A stretch of 64,000 bases of DNA. Source: JAJPHI01 sp035541875 (GTDB taxonomy: Bacteria; Desulfobacterota; Binatia; Binatales; Binataceae). Location: positions 24,263 to 88,262 of the forward strand of contig DATKML010000052.1 of NCBI GenBank assembly GCA_035541875.1. Direction: 5' to 3'. The notes below the pieces were generated by a model. It ran no database searches and was not told the origin of the DNA. It saw only the letters and a list, made by a program, of their open reading frames with translations. Below are positions 35,073-43,506 of this stretch, one piece after another. The position numbers were made by a program, and so were the translations under genes. How positions within the stretch are numbered: position 1 is the first letter of the stretch; the number at the start of each line of letters is the position of its first letter.

Positions 35073-35594
35073 ATGCGTAATCTCGAGGCCAAATTCCGAC
35101 TCGACAATCTGGCGATCGCCCGTTCACGAGCCGAAACGATCGGCTATAGCTATCGCGCGACGCTTATCCAGCGTGACACCTTCTTCACGGTTCCTCATGG
35201 AAAGCTCAAGCTCCGCGAGGAACCGGAGACTGCCACGCTGATTCATTACCGGCGCGACCACGACGTGACCCTCGAACTCAGCAATTACTCGATTGTGCCG
35301 GTTAGCAATCCGGCGGAGCTTCGCACGATGCTCGAAGCGGCGCTTGGAACGATCGCGGAAGTGCGCAAGCGAAGAACACTGCTGATGCGTGAAAATATCC
35401 GGCTCCATCTGGATGAAGTCGAGAACCTCGGCTGTTTCGGCGAAATCGAGGCGGTTATTCCGGAAGACGAAAATGCCGAGCGTCATCGGCCGGCGGTGGA
35501 GGAGATACTCGCCACGCTCGCGATAACTCCTGCTGAGCGGATCAGCGTTTCTTACTTCGAGATGATGCGCGATGCGGCGCGCCATTTGAGCTAA
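35073..35594 (+). CDS. CYTH-domain phosphohydrolase / class IV adenylate cyclase-like protein
   Basis: 173 residues. The signature Glu-X-Glu/Lys strand at the N-terminus (NLEAKFRLD), KLKLREEP, YRRDHDVTLE, RKRRTLLM and HLDEVENLGCFGEIEAVI follow the tunnel-forming CYTH pattern. Such enzymes cleave triphosphates or make cAMP with metal ions. The ligand is not predictable. Its last 53 bases overlap the 3' end of the NUDIX gene on the other strand. Confidence 0.88.
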   Translation: MRNLEAKFRLDNLAIARSRAETIGYSYRATLIQRDTFFTVPHGKLKLREEPETATLIHYRRDHDVTLELSNYSIVPVSNPAELRTMLEAALGTIAEVRKRRTLLMRENIRLHLDEVENLGCFGEIEAVIPEDENAERHRPAVEEILATLAITPAERISVSYFEMMRDAARHLS

Positions 35595-36198
35595 GCGCCT
35601 CGGCTTTCCCACCGATCTCCAGAAAACGCATAGTCAGGTAGTAGGTCAGTCCCCAGATCGTCTGACCCCCATAGAAAATCGCCGGATGGTGACTGGTTGA
35701 GCCGTTGTTCGACCATTTGTAATCGCCGCGATAGCGCCGATCATGCAGCGCCTCCAGCGGCACTTCGAAAATATCCGCAACTTCCTTGGGATCGGGGCGG
35801 AGATCGACCGGTCCCCGCACGATTCCCACGAACGGCGTGACGTAGATCTCGCTGACGCGGGCCTCCCGTCCCTCGAAACTGCCGAGCACTTCGACGCGAT
35901 GCGGTTCGATACCGACCTCTTCATGCGTCTCGCGCAATGCAGCCGCCAGCAGATGGGGGTCGCGGTGGTCGAAGCGACCACCAGGAAAGGCTACCTGCCC
36001 GCGATGGCTGCTCAGCCGATCCGAGCGACGAGTATAAAGAACGTGCAACTCGCCGTCGCGATGCATCAGCGGGACCAGCACCGCTGCCTTTTTCTTGCTT
36101 GCGGCATGGGCCGGCGCCTGCGCATGCTCGGCCGGGGCAAGCTTGCGACGCAGCTTGTCGAGATAGGTGCGAACATGCGGCGAATCAGTGTGATTCAT
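35542..36198 (-). CDS. NUDIX hydrolase, coenzyme A pyrophosphatase type
   Basis: 218 residues. Nudix box GGRFDHRDPHLLAAALRETHEEVGI preceded by LSSHRGQVAFPGG, the UPF0035-type motif of CoA pyrophosphatases, which split CoA or oxidised CoA to phosphopantetheine and 3',5'-ADP. A Lys/Ala-rich N-terminal stretch (KKKAAVLVPL) precedes the fold. Convergent overlap with the CYTH gene over 53 bases at the 3' ends. Confidence 0.92.
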   Translation of the reverse strand: MNHTDSPHVRTYLDKLRRKLAPAEHAQAPAHAASKKKAAVLVPLMHRDGELHVLYTRRSDRLSSHRGQVAFPGGRFDHRDPHLLAAALRETHEEVGIEPHRVEVLGSFEGREARVSEIYVTPFVGIVRGPVDLRPDPKEVADIFEVPLEALHDRRYRGDYKWSNNGSTSHHPAIFYGGQTIWGLTYYLTMRFLEIGGKAEALSSNGAPHRASSRSKKR

Positions 36199-36279
36199 TG
36201 AGATGGCTACAATCTAGCAACGGTCGGAGCCGAACGCCTACCCCGCGAGCGGCTGATCTGGCAGATTGATCTGGCTGCG

Positions 36280-37947
36280 ATGAAGCAACTGATAATCAAT
36301 GTTCTGCAAGCCGCGATAGCTCGCGCGCATGCGGATGGCAAACTCGTGACGGCCTCCGCCGAAGTGGCGGTCGAAGCCCCAAAGGATCCGACGCATGGCG
36401 ATATCGCGAGCAACGTTGCGTTAACGCTCGCGCGAGCTGAGGGCAAAGCACCCCGAGCAATCGCCACGATCATTACCGAGGTGCTGGAGCTACCGACCGA
36501 GATCGAGCAGGTATCGGTGGCGGGGCCGGGCTTTATCAACTTCCGGATGGCCCCTGCGTACTGGTACAGCGAGCTGCGACGGGCTGCGGTGGCCGGTCGC
36601 GATTTTCTCCGGCCCCAGATTGGCGGCGGACGCACAGTCCAGGTCGAGTTCCTCTCCGCCAACCCGACTGGGCCGCTGACGGTCGGTCATGGCCGCAACG
36701 CTGTGCTTGGCGATACGATTGCGCGCTTGCTCGAAGCGACCGGCTATCGCGTGACCCGCGAGTACTACTTCAACGACGGCGGCCGCCAGATGAAGCTGCT
36801 TGGTGAGTCGGTCCGCGTCCGCTATCTGCAGGAACTAGGGACCGCCGCAGAGCTGCCGGAAGACGGCTATCAAGGCGAGTACATCCGCGATATCGCGCGC
36901 AAACTGGTCGAACAGCATCAGCGTGACCTGGCCGACGCGCCCTCGGGCACGGAAATCTTCCGCCAGGCAGCCGTCGATGCGATCTTTGCGGAAATCCGCG
37001 CGACCTGCGATCGACTGGGGATCAAGTTCGATGTCTTCACCAACGAACTCGATCTGATGAACGATGGGCGTGTCGCTAACGTCCTCGAAGGACTGCGGGC
37101 GCGCGGCCTGGTCGAGGATCGCGACGGTGCTGTGTGGCTCAAGGGCGAAGCGCTCAATCTGCCGAACAAGAAAGATCAGGTGTTGGTGCGTTCGACCGGC
37201 GAGCCGACCTATAGGACGCCGGATATCGCCTACCATATCGACAAGCTAAAGCGCGGGTTCGATTTAATCGTGGACGTCTTCGGCGCGGACCATATAGCCG
37301 AGCATGAGGGTGTGATCGCGGCGGTGCGGGCGCTGGGTCACGATACGAAACCAATCCGGGCGATTATCTATCAGTTCGTGACGCTCACGCGCGGCGGCGA
37401 AAAGGTTAAGATGTCGACCCGCAAGGCAACTTACGTGACGCTCGACGAGCTTATCGAGGACGTCGGCGCCGATGTCGTCCGCTTCTTTTTTCTCTTCCGC
37501 AAGCACGACAGCCATCTCGATTTCGATCTCGATCTAGCGAAGCGGCAGGCTCCGGAAAATCCCGTCTTTTATGTGCAGTACGCCTACGCGCGGCTCTCAA
37601 GTATCTTCCGCGAGGCCGATCGCGCTGGCTATGCCTTACCCGACAATCCGGCGTCGATCGATTGCAGCTTGCTGGGCGATGAAGAGATGGCACTTGTGCG
37701 CAAGCTGATAGCCATCCCCGAGATAGTGGCAGGAGCTGCCGAAGCCCTCGAGCCTCATCGGATTCCCTTTACCCTGTTGGAGCTCGCCGGCGATTTCCAT
37801 CGTTACTACAACAAGCCCACGAACCGCATTATCGACCCGGATAATCGTGAATTGAGTCTGGCGCGACTTTTCGTTGCAGGCGTGCTGCGGCAAATTATAG
37901 CTGGGGGATTGGAATTGCTGGGCGTTGGCGCGCCCGATCGGATGTAG
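36280..37947 (+). CDS. argS: Arginyl-tRNA synthetase
   Basis: 555 residues, the normal length for a bacterial class I ArgRS. Add-1 domain at the N-terminus, the HIGH-equivalent SANPTGPLTVGHGRNAVLGD, the KMSKS-equivalent VKMSTRKATYVTLDEL and the C-terminal anticodon-binding DALR domain starting around residue 440. Attaches Arg to tRNA-Arg. Divergent from NUDIX and followed 9 bases later by a SPOR gene. Confidence 0.97.
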   Translation: MKQLIINVLQAAIARAHADGKLVTASAEVAVEAPKDPTHGDIASNVALTLARAEGKAPRAIATIITEVLELPTEIEQVSVAGPGFINFRMAPAYWYSELRRAAVAGRDFLRPQIGGGRTVQVEFLSANPTGPLTVGHGRNAVLGDTIARLLEATGYRVTREYYFNDGGRQMKLLGESVRVRYLQELGTAAELPEDGYQGEYIRDIARKLVEQHQRDLADAPSGTEIFRQAAVDAIFAEIRATCDRLGIKFDVFTNELDLMNDGRVANVLEGLRARGLVEDRDGAVWLKGEALNLPNKKDQVLVRSTGEPTYRTPDIAYHIDKLKRGFDLIVDVFGADHIAEHEGVIAAVRALGHDTKPIRAIIYQFVTLTRGGEKVKMSTRKATYVTLDELIEDVGADVVRFFFLFRKHDSHLDFDLDLAKRQAPENPVFYVQYAYARLSSIFREADRAGYALPDNPASIDCSLLGDEEMALVRKLIAIPEIVAGAAEALEPHRIPFTLLELAGDFHRYYNKPTNRIIDPDNRELSLARLFVAGVLRQIIAGGLELLGVGAPDRM

Positions 37948-37956
37948 GGGCGGACG

Positions 37957-38703
37957 ATGCGATTTGAAATCAGAACCGGCGGCATGATTGCGATCCTGGT
38001 TGGGATCGCGGTGCTGTCGGGCTCGGTTTTTCTGCTCGGAATCCTGGCTGGGTACGATATAGGTCGCGAGACGCAGAACAACGCTGCGCAGGTTGCGACA
38101 GATTACACGCTGGAATCCTCGCCTCCAGCCGCAGCGCCCACGCCCGAAGCGGTTGCGGCGTCATCGGTCCCGTCAGCTGCCGCGGGCGAAACCGCAAGTA
38201 ATCCGAATCCCGTCGCGAGCATCCCAGCGGCTCCGACTGTAGTGGCTCGCGCTTCGGTCGCCGCGACTGCAGTTCCAGCACCGAAACCGACCAAGGCCGT
38301 AGTGGCTGCGCTTCCCCCGTCGCCTGCCGCCGAAGAAGAGAATGCTCCGCCCGAGGAAGATGAACCGGCGGCCGCTACCCCGGCTCCTACGCCACCGCCG
38401 AAATTAGCCTCGAACCCGACTCCGGTGCCGCACCGCAAGCCGTTTAATATCCAGATTCAGGCGGCGATGGACTCGGCGAGCGCCGGTCAGATGATCAAGC
38501 GGCTACATATCCTCGGCTATCAGCCTCATACGGTGCCGACCACAATCAATGGCCAGACCTGGTACAAGGTCGAGATCGGTCCCTACGCAACCCAAGCAGA
38601 GGCGGCTACGGCCGAAGCCGAGCTACGGCAGAAATACAATGCGATGTTTGCGCATCCCGCGGCCGCTAATCCCGCCCCTGGAGCCGGTGGCCAGGATGAA
38701 TGA
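37957..38703 (+). CDS. SPOR-domain inner-membrane protein
   Basis: 248 residues. One membrane segment (GMIAILVGIAVLSGSVFLLGILAGYDIG), a 110-residue Ala/Pro-rich linker and a C-terminal SPOR domain (FNIQIQAAMDSASAGQMIKRLHILGY...WYKVEIGPYATQAEA) that binds denuded septal peptidoglycan. The arrangement matches cell-division SPOR proteins often encoded after argS. Its stop overlaps the vicinity of the trp promoter. Confidence 0.9.
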   Translation: MRFEIRTGGMIAILVGIAVLSGSVFLLGILAGYDIGRETQNNAAQVATDYTLESSPPAAAPTPEAVAASSVPSAAAGETASNPNPVASIPAAPTVVARASVAATAVPAPKPTKAVVAALPPSPAAEEENAPPEEDEPAAATPAPTPPPKLASNPTPVPHRKPFNIQIQAAMDSASAGQMIKRLHILGYQPHTVPTTINGQTWYKVEIGPYATQAEAATAEAELRQKYNAMFAHPAAANPAPGAGGQDE

Positions 38704-38707
38704 GGAA

Positions 38708-38735
38708 TTGACATCGGCGCCCGACTATCGCTAAT
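38708..38735 (+). promoter_or_regulatory. Promoter of the trp operon
   Basis: A perfect -35 TTGACA at 38708-38713, 16-base spacer and GCTAAT at 38730-38735 (4 of 6 matches to TATAAT). It begins 5 bases after the SPOR stop. The predicted transcript starts near 38742, only about 5 bases before the leader-peptide ATG, so the leader mRNA would be nearly leaderless. Confidence 0.7.
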
Positions 38736-38746
38736 AGATCATTAGG

Positions 38747-38827
38747 ATGAACGCAACGATTACTCGGAAGGCTTGGGCAGATTGGCGCTGGCGCGTCGAG
38801 GGAGATTCCCGCCCTTCGATTTCGTAG
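38747..38827 (+). CDS. trpL: trp operon leader peptide TrpL
   Basis: 26 residues: MNATITRKAWADWRWR... ending in SIS-TAG. Trp codons occur at positions 10, 13 and 15, a strong over-representation for a window this size. It lies directly upstream of a GC hairpin with a T-run and of trpE. When Trp-tRNA is scarce the ribosome would stall on these codons and alter leader folding. Too short for routine gene callers. A weak AGG immediately precedes the ATG, consistent with near-leaderless translation. Confidence 0.88.
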   Translation: MNATITRKAWADWRWRVEGDSRPSIS

Positions 38828-38855
38828 CTGTTTATCTACCAAATCGAACCCAAAA

Positions 38856-38890
38856 GGCCGCGGGCATACCACCTGCGGCCTTTTTGTTTT
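38856..38890 (+). terminator. Attenuator terminator of the trp operon
   Basis: GGCCGC (38856-38861) pairs with GCGGCC (38875-38880), with GG/CC possible inside the loop, followed directly by TTTTTGTTTT. It lies 29 bases after the leader stop and 54 bases before trpE. An alternative upstream hairpin around GGGAGATTCCC (38800-38810) could compete. Confidence 0.9.
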
Positions 38891-38943
38891 GATCGATTTT
38901 TCGAATTGAGGTTCACGAGCTTCGGTTGGTTAAGGAGAACCAG

Positions 38944-40455
38944 ATGCTGACGCCTGGTCTGGGCGAATTCGAACGGCTCGCCGCGCGGGGATTCAACCTG
39001 ATTCCCGTTACGCGCGAGGTCGCTGCCGATCTAGAGACTCCCGTGTCTGCCTTTCTCAAGGTCGCACGCGGTGATTACGCTTTCCTGCTGGAAAGTGTGC
39101 GCGGCGGCGAGAAATGGGGTCGTTATACTTTCCTGGGCTCAGAACCCTCGAAGGTTATTCGCGCCCGCGCCAAGCAACTCGACCTGATTCGACCCGGTCG
39201 CGCCACCGAATCGCGCACCGTGGAGAACCCATTCGATGAACTCCGGCGGGAATTGCAGCAGCTTCGCGCTCCGGAGCTTCCGGAGTTGCCACGCTTTTTC
39301 GGTGGGGCCGTCGGCTTCCTCGCCTACGATATTATCCGCCAGTTCGAGCCGCGGATTCCAGAAAGCGTTCACGACGACCTCGGGGTGCCCGATCTCTACC
39401 TGATGTTCACCGACACGGTTCTGGTGTTCGACAACGTTCGCCAGAGCCTGCGGATTATCGCGAACGTACCGGTCGGCGAGTTTCCCTCCCTTGGCGAGGC
39501 CTACCAAAGCGGTGAGCGCAAGATCGAGGAGGTGATCGCGAGGCTGCGTGACGCCGCGATTCCGCCTAGGCTTGAAGGGCCGGTGCCGGACTTCGACGGC
39601 CAGATTCCAATTACCTCCAACCTTACGCGCGAAGGCTACATGGCGATGGTCGAGGCCGCGAAGGCGTACATCGCGGCAGGCGATATTATTCAGGTGGTGC
39701 CGTCGCAGCGTTTCGAGGCACCGCTCACGGCCCATCCGTTCAATCTTTATCGAAGCCTGCGCACGATTAACCCGTCGCCGTATATGTTTTACCTGCGCCT
39801 CGGGGACCATACGCTGGTGGGCGCCTCGCCCGAGACGATGGTGCGGGTCGAGGGGCGCGAGATTACACTGCGCCCGATCGCGGGTACCCGTCGACGTGGT
39901 GCGAATGCGGCCGAAGACCTCGCGCTCGAACACGAATTGCTGGCCGACCCGAAGGAGATCGCTGAGCACGTGATGCTGGTTGATCTCGGTCGCAACGATG
40001 TCGGTCGCGTCGCGCAAATCGGCAGCGTCAAAGTGACCGAACTGATGGTAGTAGAACGCTACTCCCACGTAATGCATATCGTCTCGAATGTCGTCGGCGA
40101 GCTGAACGACGGAATGGATGCGTTCGACGCGTTTCGGGCGACCTTTCCGCAGGGCACGGTTTCAGGCGCGCCCAAGATTCGCGCGATGGAAATTATCGAC
40201 GAACTCGAATCGGTCCGGCGCGGCGTCTATGCAGGTGCGGTCGGTTACTTCAGCTACACCGGCAATACTGACACCGCGATCGCGCTGCGCACGCTGCTGG
40301 TCAAGGGCAATCGCGTCTATATCCAGGCCGGCGGGGGCGTCGTTGCCGATTCGGATCCCGGTGCGGAGTTCGAGGAATCCTGCAACAAGGCTCGCGCGAT
40401 GATCCGGGCGCTCGGCGCGGCCCGCGAGTTCGAACTCGCTGCTGGAAAGAGGTAG
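38944..40455 (+). CDS. trpE: Anthranilate synthase component I
   Basis: 503 residues. Makes anthranilate from chorismate with ammonia from TrpG. Feedback-inhibition motif FLLESVRGGEKWGRYTF (LLES), catalytic blocks TLVGASPETMVRV, RPIAGTRRRG, LLADPKEIAEHVMLVDLGRND and PQGTVSGAPKIRAMEIIDELE. The intact LLES motif predicts inhibition by tryptophan. ATG 38944 is chosen because AAGGAG lies 6 bases upstream; an in-frame TTG at 38926 sits before that site. Confidence 0.97.
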   Translation: MLTPGLGEFERLAARGFNLIPVTREVAADLETPVSAFLKVARGDYAFLLESVRGGEKWGRYTFLGSEPSKVIRARAKQLDLIRPGRATESRTVENPFDELRRELQQLRAPELPELPRFFGGAVGFLAYDIIRQFEPRIPESVHDDLGVPDLYLMFTDTVLVFDNVRQSLRIIANVPVGEFPSLGEAYQSGERKIEEVIARLRDAAIPPRLEGPVPDFDGQIPITSNLTREGYMAMVEAAKAYIAAGDIIQVVPSQRFEAPLTAHPFNLYRSLRTINPSPYMFYLRLGDHTLVGASPETMVRVEGREITLRPIAGTRRRGANAAEDLALEHELLADPKEIAEHVMLVDLGRNDVGRVAQIGSVKVTELMVVERYSHVMHIVSNVVGELNDGMDAFDAFRATFPQGTVSGAPKIRAMEIIDELESVRRGVYAGAVGYFSYTGNTDTAIALRTLLVKGNRVYIQAGGGVVADSDPGAEFEESCNKARAMIRALGAAREFELAAGKR

Positions 40456-40459
40456 TAGG

Positions 40460-41038
40460 ATGCCGACGAAAATCGTGATGATCGATAATTACGACTCCTT
40501 CACCTACAACCTCGTACAATACCTGGGCGAGCTCGGCGCCGACGTCATCGTGCGGCGCAACGACGCGATCGACATCGCCGGGGTTCGCGCCCTGAAACCC
40601 GATGCGGTCGTCATCTCTCCCGGTCCATGCACACCGGCCGAGGCCGGTATCTCCGTTCCGCTGCTCCGCGCCCTTGCCGGTGAGCTCCCGCTGCTGGGCG
40701 TCTGTTTGGGCCATCAATGTATTGGCGAGGCCTTCGGCGGCAAGGTGATCCGCGCATCGCGCCTGATGCATGGCAAAACCTCGCCAGTGCTTCACGATGG
40801 CAAGACAATCTTCGCCGGCCTTTCGAATCCGTTCGAGGCGATGCGCTATCATTCGTTGCTCGTCGAGACGAAGCTCCCGGCCAATCTCGAAGTGAGCGCG
40901 CATACGGCAGAAGGCGAAATCATGGGCTTGCGCCATAAGAAGTATTGGGTCGAAGGAGTGCAGTTCCATCCCGAATCGATCGGCACGCCCGAAGGCAAAA
41001 TGTTGCTGCAAAACTTCCTGGCGAGCCTCAACCGATGA
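40460..41038 (+). CDS. trpG: Anthranilate synthase component II (glutamine amidotransferase)
   Basis: 192 residues. Class I glutaminase with nucleophile Cys in LGVCLGHQCIGEAFGG and the His/Glu pair in VQFHPESIGTPEG. IDNYDSFTYNLVQYLGELG is the family start. Supplies ammonia to TrpE. Starts 4 bases after trpE and ends in a 4-base ATGA overlap with trpD. Confidence 0.97.
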   Translation: MPTKIVMIDNYDSFTYNLVQYLGELGADVIVRRNDAIDIAGVRALKPDAVVISPGPCTPAEAGISVPLLRALAGELPLLGVCLGHQCIGEAFGGKVIRASRLMHGKTSPVLHDGKTIFAGLSNPFEAMRYHSLLVETKLPANLEVSAHTAEGEIMGLRHKKYWVEGVQFHPESIGTPEGKMLLQNFLASLNR

Positions 41039-42096
41039 TGACCGTACGCCAGGCTTTTGAGCAGGTTCTCAAGGGTCGTTCCCTCGACGCCGCCGAAAGC
41101 GAAGGCGTCTTCAGCGAAATTCTCGACAACGTCGTTCCCGAAGTACTGGTGGCCGCCTTTCTTATCGCGCTGCGCATGAAGGGCGAGACTGCCGGAGAAC
41201 TAGCCGGCGGCACTCGTTCGATGCGGCAGCGGGCGCGTGCGTTGAAGCTGCTGGACCACAGCGTGAGCAATCCAGCTCCAGTCAAACTACTCGATACGGC
41301 CGGCACCGGCGGCGACAATGCCGGGACCTTCAATATCTCGACGGGTGCGGCGATGATCGCTGCAACTGCCGGGATTCCGACTGCCAAGCACGGTAATCGC
41401 GCGGTCAGCGGTCGCGTCGGCGCGGCCGACGTGCTCGAAAGCTTCGGCGTGCGCCTCGAACTCGAGCCGCCGGGTCTCCAACGATGCCTCGATCAGGCGC
41501 GCATCTGCTTTGTCTTTGCGCCGGCGTACCATCCGGTGCTCTCGCGACTCGCGGCGCTGCGCCGCAATCTGGGCACGCGCACAATTTTCAATCTGATGGC
41601 GCCGATGGCGAATCCCGCGCGGCCCAGCTACCAACTCTTGGGCGTTGCTGAGCCGCGCCTGATGCGCCCGGTTGCCGAGGCGCTCGCGATGCTCGCGATA
41701 GAGCATGCACTTGTCGTTCACGGCAACGACGGCCTCGATGAAATATCGATCGCGGCACCGACTTCAGTTATCGAAGTGCGCGACGGCAAGCTTGAGGAAT
41801 ACACGATTTCCCCTGAAATGTTCGGCCTCAACACGGCGAGCGCTAGGGCTCTGCTGATCGAGGATCGGCGTGAATCGATGGAGTTGTTGCGCCGAACCAT
41901 GAGTGGTGATCCGGGTCCTGCGCGCGACGTGCTCGCACTTAACGCCGGCGCTGCAATCTATGCAGGTAACGGCGCTCCCACCCTCGCCGAGGGAGTGCAG
42001 CGGGCCAATGATATCCTTGGGTCGGGCCGCGCGCTGGAGACGATCGAAAAGCTGCGCGTCGCCAGTCACCAAGCGGCCGTGATGGAAAGGTCGTGA
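41035..42096 (+). CDS. trpD: Anthranilate phosphoribosyltransferase
   Basis: 353 residues. Adds phosphoribose to anthranilate. The PRPP motif LLDTAGTGGDNAGTFNIST, KHGNRAVSGRVGAADVLESFGV and the late VVHGNDGLDEIS are intact. ATG 41035 overlaps the trpG stop as ATGA; the next codon is also ATG. The longer in-frame extension to 40945 is trpG shadow. Family length about 330-350. Confidence 0.96.
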   Translation: MMTVRQAFEQVLKGRSLDAAESEGVFSEILDNVVPEVLVAAFLIALRMKGETAGELAGGTRSMRQRARALKLLDHSVSNPAPVKLLDTAGTGGDNAGTFNISTGAAMIAATAGIPTAKHGNRAVSGRVGAADVLESFGVRLELEPPGLQRCLDQARICFVFAPAYHPVLSRLAALRRNLGTRTIFNLMAPMANPARPSYQLLGVAEPRLMRPVAEALAMLAIEHALVVHGNDGLDEISIAAPTSVIEVRDGKLEEYTISPEMFGLNTASARALLIEDRRESMELLRRTMSGDPGPARDVLALNAGAAIYAGNGAPTLAEGVQRANDILGSGRALETIEKLRVASHQAAVMERS

Positions 42097-42109
42097 CGGA
42101 AAGATAAAG

Positions 42110-42895
42110 ATGGCTTCGATTCTCGATAAGATTTTTGCCGCCAAGCGCGAAGAACTTGAGGCGCGACGCCGCGAAGTCAGCCTCAGCGCGATGATCGCGT
42201 CAGCGCAGGCGATGCCGCCACCGCGTGATTTTGTCGCCGCGCTTTGCAACCATACGCCGGCAATCATTGCTGAGGTCAAACGTGCCTCGCCGAGCAAAGG
42301 CGATATCTTTCCGGGGCTCGACCCTGCTTCGGTGGCGCGCGATTACGCTCGCGGTGGCGCGGCCGCTATCTCAGTCCTGACCGATCGCCACTTCAAAGGC
42401 TCGCTCGATGATCTGCGGGCAGTGCGCCAAGCCGTCGATATTCCTCTACTCCGCAAGGACTTCATGTTTGACGAGTATCAACTGCACGAAGCCCGCGCAG
42501 CTGGTGCCGACTGTATCCTGCTGATCGTCGCGATGCTCGAACAGGAGCGACTGGCAGAACTAGCCGCCGCTGTGAAAGCGCTCGGCCTGGCAGCGTTGGT
42601 CGAAGTGCACAGTCCGGAGGAGTTTGAGCGCGCCGTCGCGATCAAGGCTGATCTGATCGGCATCAACAACCGCGACCTCCATACCTTCAAGACCGATATT
42701 GCGACCACCGAAGAACTGCTTAAAGGCTATACCGGTCCGGCAATGATCGTTGGCGAAAGCGGTATCGAGACGCCCGATCATATCCGCCGACTTCATAAAG
42801 CGGGCGGGCGCGCCTTCCTGATCGGCGAGAGCCTGCTGCGGGAGGGTAATCCGGCTGCCGCACTCGCTCCCTTGATAAAGGCGCTCGGCCGCTGA
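42110..42895 (+). CDS. trpC: Indole-3-glycerol phosphate synthase
   Basis: 261 residues, TIM barrel. Catalytic Lys/Glu in AEVKRASPSKGDI, LRKDFMFDEYQLHEARAAGAD, LVEVHSPEEFE, GINNRDLHTFKTD and VGESGIETPDHI. Closes the indole ring from CdRP. 13 bases after trpD; ends 2 bases before trpF. Confidence 0.97.
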   Translation: MASILDKIFAAKREELEARRREVSLSAMIASAQAMPPPRDFVAALCNHTPAIIAEVKRASPSKGDIFPGLDPASVARDYARGGAAAISVLTDRHFKGSLDDLRAVRQAVDIPLLRKDFMFDEYQLHEARAAGADCILLIVAMLEQERLAELAAAVKALGLAALVEVHSPEEFERAVAIKADLIGINNRDLHTFKTDIATTEELLKGYTGPAMIVGESGIETPDHIRRLHKAGGRAFLIGESLLREGNPAAALAPLIKALGR

Positions 42896-42897
42896 CG

Positions 42898-43506
42898 ATG
42901 AGCGTGCGAATCAAGATTTGCGGCTTGACCCGCGTCGAGGACGCGCAACTTGCCGTCGCGTTGGGTGCGGATATTATCGGGCTGAATTTTTATCCTCCGA
43001 GCCCCCGATCACTGAGCCTCGAACGGGCACAATCCATCCGTGACATGATCGGTAATCGATGCGAAGTCGCCGGCGTCTTTGTTAACGCGACACGCGATTA
43101 TATTGAGGATCATCTGCATCGTCTCAAGCTCGACCTTTTACAGTTCCATGGTGATGAAACTGACGATGAGCTGCAGGGATGGCCGGTGAAGGTGATCCGT
43201 GCGGTGCGTTTGAAAGATGGCGAAGCGCTCAGAGCCTATGAGCATAGCGCTGCGGATTATCTGCTGGTCGACACGTTCCATCCAAGTCTCTACGGCGGCA
43301 CCGGCCAATCGCGTGGGTTCGACAATCTCGCCGGCGCCGACCTTAGTCATGTCTTCATTTCCGGCGGGTTGTCACCGATGAATGTTGCGGCCGCCGTTAG
43401 GCTAAATCCCTTCGGGGTCGACGTCGCGAGCGGCGTGGAATCTGCTCCCGGGATCAAGGATGCTGGGAAGCTTAGGAGTTTTATCGCAAATGCAAAGTCT
43501 GCCTGA
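42898..43506 (+). CDS. trpF: Phosphoribosylanthranilate isomerase
   Basis: 202 residues. ICGLTRVEDA (catalytic Cys near the N-terminus), FYPPSPRSLS, LLQFHGDET, LLVDTF (catalytic Asp) and ISGGLSPMNV. Amadori rearrangement of PRA. The 3' end overlaps trpB by 17 bases. Confidence 0.96.
   Translation: MSVRIKICGLTRVEDAQLAVALGADIIGLNFYPPSPRSLSLERAQSIRDMIGNRCEVAGVFVNATRDYIEDHLHRLKLDLLQFHGDETDDELQGWPVKVIRAVRLKDGEALRAYEHSAADYLLVDTFHPSLYGGTGQSRGFDNLAGADLSHVFISGGLSPMNVAAAVRLNPFGVDVASGVESAPGIKDAGKLRSFIANAKSA

Noticed and set aside
39139..40077. 312-codon minus-strand frame
   Set aside because: Antisense to trpE in a GC-rich region; no domain and no ribosome site.
40945..41034. Upstream extension of trpD
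   Set aside because: The extra codons only translate trpG out of frame; the ATGA overlap at 41035 is the usual coupling start.
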